Of a stretch of DNA of 64,000 nt, positions 11,086-21,120 are shown piece after piece. Both the position numbers and the translations under genes were made by a program. The first letter of the stretch is position 1; every line of letters begins with the position of its first letter. Source of the DNA: Benincasa hispida (taxonomy: Eukaryota > Streptophyta > Magnoliopsida > Cucurbitales > Cucurbitaceae); contig NC_052350.1 of assembly GCF_009727055.1 (NCBI RefSeq), forward strand, positions 35,761,010 through 35,825,009, in the 5' to 3' direction. The notes under the pieces are model-generated. The model was not told the DNA's origin, did no database searches, and saw nothing but the letters and a program-made list of their open reading frames with translations.

Positions 11086-12215
11086 TGATAATTGGTAGAA
11101 ATAGATGTTATTGTAGCCTTTTATTTAGAATTGTGAGGGCTAACAAGTAGAATATGCGGTGATAAGACTAAGAATTCATGTGAAAAGTGAGCTTATGCGT
11201 CATTCTGCGTCAAAATGTCTATTTTGTAGCTATCGCAGGAATCGATCGCATGCGGTGAATCCCAGACCCTCGCAAAATTGACCGCATGCGTTCATCGCAT
11301 GGAGGTTGCAGCTACAGAGTAATTACCATAATAGAAGGGTGATCACAAGGTTGGTGGAATGCGATGGTACTTCGAAAAACAAGCATGAACGCATACCTTA
11401 GGAGTACCAAAAAGATGATGTTGACATTTCACCTACCACGTCAAAAGTGGCAGTGATTCAGAGCGGGACCATCAATGTTTTCGGCGTTTGAGCTCTATAA
11501 ATAGAGTCGTAGAGCCCAAATTCAAGGTATTCGAGCTTTTGCCTTAAGGCAGATCCTTCTAATCACAGATGAGAGTGTGAGCAAGACATTCTTTGAGAGT
11601 TCTTCATTCCTTCAACCCATTTCGAGTGACGACCAGAGCTTTGTCAGAGATAGATCTTGAGAGAGACTACTCCACCGTCCATCCATGGCACCACCGGCAA
11701 CCTTCACATACATCTGATGGAAGCAAGAGATTGCCTACATCTAGCTCTCCACCTCTCCTCTTATATCTGTATTGTATTACATTTTGACTTAAGACATTGA
11801 TACATTTTGTAATCAATGCATCTCTTTATTTCCTTCGACACCATCTTCATTATCTTCTCCTTTATCATCCCTTATTTTCATTGCAACGAACTAAGTAAAG
11901 ATCACAAGCATCATCGCATACTCAATCATGCGGCATAGAGATACGAAGCATGTAGCAAACCATCGGGAGTTGTACGTTGCATGAGTATAGTGAGTTAATC
12001 CTCTTTGCGTAGTGTGAGGCTACAAAAACGCTTGTTTATGAGCTGTCGCAATGCTTGTCTATGAGCTGATTAGCCGCAACTAACTACCCGAGAGGGTAAG
12101 TAGTGGAACTCATTAAGAAAAGTAAGTAGTGTTCCTAGAGATAGGAATAATCTTATGTTCAACATAACCATGCGTTATAGAGATATAAGCATGCAGCTGA
12201 CCACCAAAAGATGTG
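11086..12215 (+). repeat. Gypsy LTR, family B, 5' part only
   Basis: Starts TGATAATTGGTAGAAAT and shares a block with the next LTR (CCTTTTATTTAGAATTGTGA here, CCTTTTACTTAGAATTATGA at about 12249). A TATA box TATAAATA lies at 11496-11503. Near its right edge a word around 11932-11985 is imperfectly repeated at 12170-12215 (ATAGAGATAYRAAGCATG). It is cut by the start of a second family-B LTR. Confidence 0.7.
11496..11503 (+). promoter_or_regulatory. TATA box of truncated family-B LTR
   Basis: CTCTATAAATAGAG, about 410 bp into the LTR, in the usual setting of a plant RNA polymerase II promoter of an LTR retrotransposon. Confidence 0.6.
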
Positions 12216-14198
12216 TGATGACATGTAGGAATGCATGTCATCTTAGGCCTTTTACTTAGAATTATGAAGGTTGTTAGGCAGAATATGCGTCGATCATGCT
12301 AGGAATTCATGTGAAAAAGAGTTTGCATCGATCAGCATATTGAATCTTAGCTAACCCATTACTTTGCATTAATTATGCGTTCAATGTTCTATTTTTGTAG
12401 CCAATGCAGGAAATGAATGCAAACGCGGAAACTGAACCATCGCATAGATGATTGCATGCGGAGAAACACTCCATCGCAAGGAAAATGCATCGATCAATGC
12501 ATGGATGTTGTGGTAATTAGTCGTATGCATCCATCGCATGGGAATTGCGCTCGTCAAGTGATTGCGGTCATCATGTAGAGTTGTGGTGTTAAGTGAATGC
12601 GATCACTAAATGATTGCAGCTGCACGACAACACAACTAATGGGATCAATGCAAGGTAGACGAAATGAACGCTACCGTGTCGTTGGTGGTAGAGGTTCAGA
12701 AAGGACTAACGCGCCGAACATCAGACTCAGAGCAGTCCAATTAATGCTGTCGGTGATCCAAACTCTATAAATAGAAACCGATGAGTAGAACTTCAGATCA
12801 TCCGGGGAGGATCCTTGGATCCAGAGATTGTCCCTCAACCGGGGATTTTCCCTACGATCCAGACAAACTGTGTGAGAAGATGGCTGAGAGTTCTTCACCT
12901 CCTTCATCCATTCCGAGTGACCCCTTTAGAGCTACTCGGGAGAGAGTCTAAAGAAAGAACCTAATGATTCGAGAGAGCTAGGTTAGAATCTAGACTCGAG
13001 AGAGCGAGATTAGATCGGCATAAGCGAGAGATAGGGACTTAGAGATAAGCTATGTTTGTCAACACTGCATCGCATGCACCCTAGGAATAGGAATGGTGAT
13101 ATGTGGTCGCCTTGTTTGTGTATCATCGCATAGACAAGAATTAGAGGCTTATATGTAGGCCCTATAGACACCTCTGCACATAGATCGCATGCGTTCTAGC
13201 ATTAGAAGCCGTAGCATTCACACCGAGAGGTGGTTTACTATTGTATGAGTGTTGCATGATCGCATTAGTTTTCTCTGACTAAGGTTCCCTTGCGGTCACT
13301 CTTAAGGGTTGCAATGAAAACATCTCCGCATTTTATACATTTTCCCATTCATTTATTTCATGTCAAGGTTTGTCCCATCTCTACCTTTCATGCATATTCT
13401 CATTGCATTGTCTGTTAGATAGGAGTAACTTAGCAACATCCCTTCCATTCTTTTATTTAAACCGCCGCATGCACATCACCGCAAATATATAGCTACAAGT
13501 CCCTGTGTTCGACCTCGGATTACCCGAGAAACTTCCATTCATGTTATACTTGGTGTGACGCAAGAAAACTTGTGGCAGGACGCATGGTCATCGCATACAT
13601 TCGTTAACGCATTTTTCATTCCAATGCATGACCATCGACGCATGGCTATTAACACATATCTTAGGAACATGCATCACATAACGCGTCCAAGGGATTTTGG
13701 TTATCAAGTAAAATTGACTTCCAATTTCCGCACCATCAGTGTGCGATGTGTTAGTGTGGCGAGCTGGGATTACCCTTGTGATCAAGCTTAATGATGCGGT
13801 GAATTTATCCCCTTCACCATTTTATTTATTTTTCCATGCATCTTATTACGCGTTAACAATTGCCGCGTCTCTACCAACTCTCATAGTCATACTTCTATTG
13901 CTCAATCTGTTTAGTTAGGAGTAGGAGTAGCACAAAGTCTTTCCTTATTCTTTTATTCATCGCCTCAAACGCATTGCTTCGCAACATTTAGTTACAAGTC
14001 CCTGAGTTTGACCTCGGATCATCCTGAGAAACTTGCGATCTCGTTATATTTGGCGAGAATGCAAGAAAACTTGTGATAGGAATGAATGATCATCGCATAC
14101 AAGATTATTGCATATTTCTAAGTCCATCGCATGATCATCGATGCATGGAGATCAACGCATAGCACAAGACATGCATCATATATATTTTCCTCCCATCA
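12216..14198 (+). repeat. Gypsy 5' LTR, family B (1983 bp)
   Basis: Begins TGATGACATG and ends CTCCCATCA directly before an intact TTTTTGGCGCCGTTGCCGGGG primer motif, which fixes the 3' boundary. TATA box at 12766-12773. It is rich in GCATCGCATGCG-like words. Open frames such as 13555-13791 arise from these words and have no family resemblance. Confidence 0.78.
12766..12773 (+). promoter_or_regulatory. TATA box of family-B 5' LTR
   Basis: ACTCTATAAATAGAAACC, about 550 bp into the LTR, in the same CTATAAATAG context as the previous LTR. Confidence 0.6.
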
Positions 14199-14222
14199 AG
14201 TTTTTGGCGCCGTTGCCGGGGA
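14199..14222 (+). other. Primer binding site region (TGGCGCCGTTGCCGGGG)
   Basis: AGTTTTTGGCGCCGTTGCCGGGG directly follows the LTR end CATCA. This motif is widely conserved at the primer site of Athila/Tat elements. I do not assign the tRNA species. Confidence 0.8.
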
Positions 14223-14279
14223 CTATGGTATAGATTGCGCTAACATCAAACCTCTTTGATCTTTGCAGCTTTCGACCTC

Positions 14280-15039
14280 TGTTACATTGCCATTCCTTCG
14301 GTAAAGGAAAAAGAAAGCGTCGTATGAGCGAATGAAACCCTCTTGAGCCCAACTACGACCTAGAGATTGAAAGAATATTTCACAGAAGACTGAAAGACAG
14401 ATGTAGACAACAAGGAAGAACTCAAAGAATGGCTGAATAACCTGAAGAACGAGCCGCAAATGAAAACAACATAATGGAAAATCCTATCCTACTGGAAAAT
14501 GATCATAATAGACCCATTCGAGACTATGCATCACCAAACTTGTATGATTCTCCCCAAGAATCCTCAGACCAGCATTAGATGGATCAAGGTTCGAGATGAA
14601 GCCAGTAATGTTACAAATGATACAAACAGCACAACAGTTCAGAGGACGGCCTGGTAAAGATCCGCATGCCCATCTACGAAACTTCATTGAAATTTTAACA
14701 CTTTTGTGTCCCTAATATTTCCACATAAAAGGTTTGACTCAAGCTATTTCTATTTTCACTATGCGATAAAGCAAGAAAATGGACAGACTCCCTCGAACCA
14801 GGAGAGATAACTTCATGGGAGCAAGTTATGGAGAAGTTTATGAAGAAGTATTTCCTTCCTATAGAGAATGCCAAAAGGCGGAAATTGATCACCAATTTTG
14901 AACAAGAAGAAGATGAATCACTCAGTGACGCGTGGGCGAGATTCAAGAGACTAGTGCGCGACTTTCCACATAATGGATTGTCGGATTGCCTTTAAATGGT
15001 GATTTTCTATCATGGACTAAATTCTGCATCGTAGACAGC
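14280..15039 (+). pseudogene. gag: gag, 5' part, interrupted by a solo LTR
   Basis: From 14800 the plus strand reads a Gag core much like that at 225-986: VMEKFMKKYFLPIENAKRRK, then EQEEDESLSDAWARFKRL, then HNGLSDCL, followed by a stop. Before this, the leader and N-terminal part (DYASPNLYDSPQESS near 14520) is broken by several stops. The reading frame continues after the inserted LTR at 16648: removing the LTR and one ACAGC copy restores the Gag frame apart from an in-frame stop just before the insertion. Confidence 0.8.
15035..15039. repeat. Target-site duplication, left copy (ACAGC)
   Basis: ACAGC directly before the TG of the solo LTR. The same five bases follow its terminal CA at 16643-16647. 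A 5-bp duplication is the expected product of gypsy integrase. Confidence 0.9.
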
Positions 15040-16642
15040 TGATAACGGGTAGAAATGCACGTTATCATGGTACTAAGTTCTTAAACAATGTTGGATTGCG
15101 TTGATGAAATATGTTAAATTGCGTCCATTAAGCATAAATTCTATAATATTGCGGTCACATGCGTCCGACGCATTAGAACAGTTGATCTTTACATTTTTGT
15201 GCAGAAAATGCGTTAACGCAATGCAGAGATTGCGATCATAGGAATACATTGGTCAAACGCAACTTCGCCGCAAGACTTTGCGTTGATCATGCTCGCAAAC
15301 ATTCGCCCAAGAAGAATAACTGCAAATTGGTCAGCACAACACGGTGGGCGCATCCGGGTGAAAGGACGATTAAGATCGATGGGACAGAAAGCTGACGGCA
15401 GTCGGATCCAAATTAAGTTGACAACCGATAACGGTCACAAAGTACATCCAGCTTTATCGGTGACAATTATCCGGCGCATCAGTCAGGAATTAAAGTTGTC
15501 CCATCTGTACAATCTGAAGAGAGAAGCCGCCTTTCACCTTTGATGCCCTATAAATACCAAGTGCATTCTTCTGAGAAGGGGTTAAGTAGTCGATTACTTC
15601 ATCATTTTACAAGTTCGCGTCTCTATCCATAGTCTTCTTTTATTTTAAGGCGGATGCGAGGAAGAAGGTGTGTCGATAGATTGTTTCGGCAAGCTTGGGA
15701 AAGCATTGGAAGCTCCGAGACAGAGAGAGGGACGACACCTACGGAAGCGGAAATATTTGTAGATCATAATAGAGATTCAGTGTAAAAAGCCTCGGTTATA
15801 AGAATGGAACGTATTTCTCTATATCTGTTCACTCTCTGTAATTCACGCATGAGTAGCTAAATCAGTTTAATGGGTTGAGAAGTATTTAGCTAGAACAACT
15901 AGGGAATCTTCATTCTTTGTGATTATCTTGTTTATGTATGCTTCATTCGTCTATTAGAGATACTCGGGAGGATATTCTAAGGACAAGATCTAGACTTGGG
16001 AAGGTCAGGTCATAATCTAGGTTTAGAAGAACCAGATTAGAACATATAAACGAGAGATAGGCGCTTAGGAATGAGCACTATTTGTTATTAACGCATCGCA
16101 TGCATCTTAGCAATAAGATATGATTGTATGCGGTCACCTTGCTTCCATGCATTTTGCATCAACGCATAGGACAAGAGTAGAGACTTAGGGATAAACTCTA
16201 TGGACATTTTGCATTTAGCACATGTGTCCTAGACTTAAGAGCATCACATTTACATTGGGAAATGACTTTTTGTGCATGGTTGTAACATGATCTCAAAGTT
16301 TGATGCATTCCCAAGTAACGCTAGCTAAAGATCTTCTTAACCCGTTCATCGCATACTCATTGCATCTATCAATGCAACTCTCTTTCTCAAATCCTCCGCC
16401 TTTATTTAGTTCTTTTTCATCAACGCAACAACACACCCACACTTTATTTATTTACTTGGTTACCACAAAGTTTTCATAAACATTATCAACGCAACTATTT
16501 TCACAAGTCCCTGTGTTCGACCTTGGACTTACCAGGAAACTCAGAGGAATTTACACTTGAATTCCGCTGGGGAAACTTGAGTGCACAACGCAATCCATCA
16601 ACGCATATCATCCATATTTCCACTTAATAAAATAACGCATCA
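15040..16642 (+). repeat. Solo gypsy LTR, family A (1603 bp), inserted in gag
   Basis: Begins TGATAACGGGTAGAAATGC and ends AATAACGCATCA, with a perfect ACAGC duplication on each side and no internal region. This is the usual product of recombination between the two LTRs of one insertion. It matches the LTRs of the element at 37811-44824 and the half LTR at 1539-2191. TATA box at 15549-15556. No gene inside. Confidence 0.93.
15549..15556 (+). promoter_or_regulatory. TATA box of the solo LTR
   Basis: GCCCTATAAATACC, about 510 bp into the LTR, at a matching place to the boxes of the related LTRs at 38332 and 43566. Confidence 0.6.
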
Positions 16643-16647
16643 ACAGC
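16643..16647. repeat. Target-site duplication, right copy (ACAGC)
   Basis: Perfect match to 15035-15039; gag resumes immediately after it. Confidence 0.9.
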
Positions 16648-17340
16648 TGGAAATGCGGCAGTAGCAGGAGGTCTATTGGAAAAAACATATGATGAGGCAA
16701 AGAACATTCTTGATCGCATCTCGGAAAATCACGAAGATTGGCAAGAAAGCGATCAAAGAGCAAGACCCAAAGAGGGTAATGCAAGTAATGGTGTCGTCGC
16801 ATCATTGCAAAATCAGATGAATGCGATGATAAATTTATTACAGAGGATCGCAATAAACAATCCTGGAATGCAAAGAGGGAAAGTCAATGCGATAGAATAG
16901 ACAAGCACCAACTGTGCTACATGTGAAGAATCACATTCTGTTGAAAAGTGTCCACGAAATCCGCTGCCAATCTACTTTGTCAAGAACAAACCTTTTTCAA
17001 ACATGTACAACCCCGGGTGGCGAAATCACCCTAATTTTGCGTGGAAAAACAACCAATAACAAGGTTGTCAACCTATGGTGCAAAGAGAAGGACAATTAGG
17101 ATTTTTCCAAAGAACTAACGGTCAACAGTAACAACAAGCTAGTAGCTCTCAAACACCACCACCATCCTCTCTGGAGAATTTGTTAAAACAATACATCAAA
17201 AAAAATGAAACAGTCCTCCAGAGCCAAGCAACGTCGATCTGCAATTTAGAAATCCAAATAGGATAAATTGCGAGAGAACTAAAAAACAGACCGCAGGGGA
17301 CACTACCTAGCTCAACTGAGTTTCCACGCAACCTGGGGAA
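16648..17340 (+). pseudogene. gag: gag, 3' part
   Basis: Continuation of the Gag frame: GGLLEKTYDEAKNILDRISE, then a polar region with QNQMNAMINLLQ, a Cys/His segment (CATCEESHSVEKCP near 16915), the NPGWRNHPNFAWKN motif near 17010, and the C-terminal linker. In-frame stops occur after NAIE (16898) and again near 17057. The Cys/His segment has fewer Cys than a classical CCHC knuckle, as in the other Gag copies of this lineage here. Confidence 0.82.
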
Positions 17341-17389
17341 TACAGGGAAAGGACACTGCTAAGTAGTCACCCTAAGAAGTGGAAAGACA

Positions 17390-18056
17390 ACGGTGGAAGT
17401 TAGGAAAGAGCCTAGCAGGATTGATTCAAATGCGTTGGAATCTAAGAAACTGTTGACGCAAACTGAGTCAAAAGAGCCCGAGATTATGGAACCTGAAGAT
17501 GCGATCACCTCTAAGCTTCCAGACCATGGAACAGTGGAAGTGCAGCTACCTCCATTCCCTCAAAGACTGAAAAAGAAGCAAAACGGTGAATCTCTAGCTT
17601 GCAGATAGGTCCCTGGTACACCCTGAAGGAAAATTGAAGGATGTCTTGGTCACAATCGACAAATTCATTCCACTTGCAGGCTTCATCATTCTAGATTATG
17701 AAGTGGATAAAGATGTGCCAATCATAGTATCCTTAGAAACCTGCCATGCAATAACAGAGACGGTGAACAATGAAGAAAAGTTGAATTTGAATGAAGAAAG
17801 AAAAACAAAGAAACCCTCCTTAGAGCAACCACCTACACTGGAGCTGAAAACTCTACCAAATCACTTGAAGTACGTTTTCCTTGGCCAGAATGAAACCTTG
17901 CCAGTAATCATATCCTCCGCGTTACTGGAAGAAAAAGAAAATGCGCTGCTCAGTATTCTGAAGAAATATATTAAAGCAATCGAATGGACGCTCGCAAATA
18001 TCAGAGGTATCAGCCCGACGTACTACATTCATCACATTTGGCTTGAAGAAAACTAG
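17390..18056 (+). pseudogene. pro: Gag-Pro linker and aspartic protease remnant lacking the catalytic part
   Basis: The acidic linker ending in VEVQLPPFPQRLKKKQN (about 17535-17583) matches the element at 40927-41215. It then jumps straight to ADRSLVHPEGKLKDVLVTID (about 17609) and GFIILDYEVDKDVPII. Compared with the intact relative at 41318-41600, the segment holding the catalytic LCDLGPSIN-type motif is missing, as is the downstream GRPFLSTRHA segment. So the PR is deleted on both sides of its centre. The part after 17760 (LEQPPTLELKTLPNHLKYVFL) is the PR-RT linker. Confidence 0.8.
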
Positions 18057-19054
18057 AAAGGCTCGATAGAACCTCAACGCAGACTAAACCCTACGATGAA
18101 AGAGGTTGTTAAAAAAGAAATCATTAAATGGTTAGACACCGGCATTATATACACTATCGCTGATAGCACGTGGGTTAGCCCCGTGTAATGTGTTCTCAAG
18201 AGGGGTGGGAATGCAGTAGTCCCCAACGTAAACAATGAGCTGATCCCCATGAGAACTATCACAGGTTGGCGGATCTGTATGGACTATAGAAAACTCAACA
18301 CGATGACAAAGAAAGATCATTTCCCTTTACCTTTCATTGATCAAATGCTCCACTGACTAGATGGGAATGACTATTTTTGTTTCCTTGATGAGTACACAGG
18401 CTATAATCACATTATGATCGCACCAGAGGATCAAGAAAAGAACACATTCACCTGTCCATATGGAACGTTTGCCTTTCGTCACATGCTTTTTGGACTATGC
18501 AATGCACCCAACACGTTTCAAAGGTGTATGATGGCAATCTTCTCCGAGTACCTTGAAGACTCAGTTGAAATCTTTATGGACGATTTCTCAGTCTATGGGC
18601 AAACATATGAAATCTGTCTGAAAAACTTGGAGAGAATACTGAAAAGATACGAAGAGACTAATCTGGTGCAGACTGGGAAAAGTGTCATTTCATGGTTAAG
18701 GAAAGAATTGTGCTTGGGCACAAGGTTTCAAAGGATGGGGAGGTGGATAAAGCAAAAATTGAAGCCATAGAAAAACTTCCACCTCCAGCAAATGTGAAAG
18801 CTTTAAGGAGTTTCTTAGGACACGCAGGGTTCTACAGACGGTTATTGAAGGACTTCTCCAAGATAGCTCGACCGTTGAATACGTTGCTGGAGGCTGACAG
18901 ACCTTTTGACTTTGATCCACACTACCTCACTGCATTCAAAGCACTAAAGGATGCATTGACTACAATGCCAATTTTGATCGCACCCGATTGGACAAATCCA
19001 TTCGAGCTGATGTGCGATGTCAGCGGATATGTGATGGGGGCAGTTTTAGCATAA
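18057..19054 (+). pseudogene. pol: Ty3/gypsy reverse transcriptase, frameshifted
   Basis: RT peptides in order: a KEVVKKEIIKWLDTGIIY block, WRICMDYRKLNTMTKKDHFP (about 18270), FPLPFIDQML, TCPYGTFAFRHMLFGLCNAP (about 18450) and the catalytic FMDDFSVYG (about 18576), whose two Asp are intact. A frameshift near 18685 moves reading to a second frame with VLGHKVSKDGEV and LRSFLGHAGFYRRL. Stops occur after VSPV (18186) and before LDG (18356). RT copies the genomic RNA into cDNA. Active-site residues survive but the frame does not. Confidence 0.9.
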
Positions 19055-19390
19055 AAGGTAAAGACAATGTTACACCCCATCGCATGTGCAAGCAGAACAT
19101 TGAACTCCACGGAGGCGAATTACACAACCACGGGGAAGGAACTTTTAGCAGTAATTTTTGTGATTGAAAAATTCAGACCTTACTTGTTGGGATCAAAAGT
19201 TGTAGTACACACTGACCACTCGGCGATAAGATATTTAATGACCAAAATAGATGCGAAGCCGAGACTAATCCGATGGGTTCTCCTACTCCAAGAATTTAAT
19301 ATGGAGATAATCGACCGAAAGGGAATGAAGAACCAAGTCGCTGACCATTTATCGAGGTTAGAGAATCCTGAAGTGGATCGCATCAAGTAA
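19055..19390 (+). pseudogene. pol: Ty3/gypsy RNase H
   Basis: Continues from RT: the first catalytic Asp is in CDVSGYVMGAVLA (ends 19054 with TAA). Then come [22 protein letters not shown] with the Glu, [22 protein letters not shown] with the second Asp, and [16 protein letters not shown] with the third (about 19318-19360). RNase H removes the RNA template strand during cDNA synthesis. One stop separates the first motif from the rest. Confidence 0.9.
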
Positions 19391-20890
19391 GAGGTGAACG
19401 CATCATTCCCTAACAAGCAGTTGCTTAAGGTTGAAGAACTACCCTGGTATGCAGATATTGTCAACTTCTTGGTCTGCAAACAACTTTTGGAAAATTACAC
19501 ATCCCATAAAAAGAAGCGCCTCATTCATGAATGCAAATCCTACTACTGGGATGAGCCAAATCTTTACAAAAGGGGACCAGACTAGATATTGAGACCCTGT
19601 GTTCTAAAGACTGCTTTTCAGCGCATACTTTTTCAATGTCATGAATCACCCTATGGCTGTCTCTTATACACATCTAGATGTGTATAAGAGACAGCTACTG
19701 GGATGAGCCAAATCTTTACAAAAGGGGACCAGACTAGATATTGAGACCCTGTGTTCTAAAGACTGCTTTTCAGCGCATACTTTTTCAATGTCATGAATCA
19801 CCCTATGGAGGGCATTTCGGGGGACAATGCACAGTGGCAAAAGTTTTGCAAAGCAGGTATTACTGGCCAACTCTATTTAAGGACGCACAAGAATATTCCA
19901 TGAAATGCGTTAAGTGCCAACGCACTGGAAACATTTTAGAAAAAATACGATGCCAATGAACTTCATATTGGAATTGGAACTATTCGACGTCTGGATATAG
20001 ATTTCATGGGACCATTTCCATTGTCAAATGGTCATAAGTACATTCTATTGGCCATCGACTATGTTTCCAAATGGATTGAAGCAGTTTCATGCATTGCAAA
20101 CGATGCAGCAACAGTCTCTAAGTTCTTATAGAGAAACATCTTCTCTCGTTTTGGCACTCCACGTGCCATAATAAGTGACGAAGGGACCCACTTTGTGAAT
20201 CATATCATTTACATATTGTTGATCAAATACAATGTCCACCATAAGAACGCCACTGCATATCACCCCAGACAAACAGACAAGTTGAGGTTTCTAACAGAGA
20301 AATCAAGTCAATTTTAGAAAAGGTGGTGAATCCATCGCAGAAGGATTGGGCCATGAAGCTTGAAGATGCGTTGTGAGCATATAGGACTGCTTATAAGACA
20401 CCCGTAGGCATGTTGCCATATGCGTTGGTGTTTGGAAAGGCTTGTCATCTGCCGTTGGAACTAAAGTATAAAGCGATGTTGGCAGTTAAGAAGCTTAACT
20501 TTGATCTGAAGGCTGCAGGGGAAGAGAGAAAACTTCAGCTGCTAGAGTTGGACGAATGAAGATCACAGGCTTATGAAAATACCAAAATTTACAAAGAATG
20601 CATGAATCGATGGCATGACAAGCATCTTTGTGAAAAAAATCTCCAGGCAGGTCAGAAGGTATTATTGTTCAATTCTAGGCTACGACTCTTTTTGGGAAAA
20701 TTGAAATCGCGTTGGTTCGGACCATTCATAATTAAGGAAGTATTCCCACATGGAGCGGTAGAACTAACAAACGAATATGGGACCAATGCATTTAAGGTAA
20801 ATGGACAAAGAGTCAAGATGTATCATGAAGAAGAAACATGTAGTCCCTACATTGATAAGCGACACACATTCATCAAGGATGAAATATATC
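19391..20890 (+). pseudogene. int: Ty3/gypsy integrase, several breaks and an assembly artefact inside
   Basis: N-terminal zinc-binding part: HECKSYYWDEPNLYKRGPD, then ILFQCHESPYGGHFGG and MKCVKCQRTG (HHCC type). Catalytic core: [20 protein letters not shown] (about 20005), [23 protein letters not shown] (about 20171) and the Glu in [11 protein letters not shown] (about 20287), so all three DDE residues are visible, in shifted frames. C-terminal: QKVLLFNSRLRLFLGKLKS and WFGPFIIKEVFPHGAVEL (from 20660). There is no chromodomain. The stretch 19543-19808 is corrupted by a sequencing-adapter insertion with duplicated flanks. Confidence 0.88.
19657..19694. other. Nextera mate-pair junction adapter (assembly artefact)
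   Basis: The Tn5 mosaic end CTGTCTCTTATACACATCT is followed at once by its reverse complement AGATGTGTATAAGAGACAG, which is the 38-bp junction adapter of Nextera mate-pair libraries. It sits between exact 114-bp copies of integrase sequence (19543-19656 and 19695-19808). It is not part of the genome. Confidence 0.97.
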
Positions 20891-21120
20891 CTTTTTTAGT
20901 ATCCTTCTTTTTGTTTTTCTTTCATAAATCTATCTTAATTTTTGCATGGTTACTACTCTTTATAATTGTCAACTCTTTCTTTCATACTTTTTATCCTCTT
21001 GATATTTATTACACTAATCGTAGTAAACGATTGCTATGGAGCAATGCGATAACCTTAAACACGTGACTGGTTCGATCAGCCCATCGCAATCAAAGAATCA
21101 GCCCACCATAGGAAAGGATG
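20891..21120 (+). other. Noncoding tail of the gypsy element
   Basis: T-rich sequence after the integrase C-terminus. The open frame continues to 21064 but reads a low-complexity hydrophobic string (FFLFFFHK...), which I take as read-through and not protein. It resembles the position of the T-rich 3' region at 41770-41960 of the related element. Confidence 0.5.

Larger units (their letters stand above)
12216..21120 (+). mobile_element. Autonomous-type Athila/Tat-like Ty3/gypsy element, decayed and interrupted
   Basis: 5' LTR (12216-14198), primer motif (14199-14222), gag (14280-17340), PR remnant (17390-18056), RT, RNase H and IN to about 20890, then a short noncoding tail to 21120, where a chromovirus LTR begins. 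Gag is split by a solo LTR (15040-16642). Domain order gag-PR-RT-RH-IN is that of Ty3/gypsy. The FMDDFS RT motif and absence of a chromodomain fit the Athila/Tat branch. The 3' LTR is not adjacent; the candidate at 27833 is of another subfamily. Confidence 0.85.

Noticed and set aside
19543..19808. 114-bp duplication in integrase as a biological repeat
   Set aside because: A mate-pair junction adapter lies exactly between the copies, so it is a library/assembly artefact.
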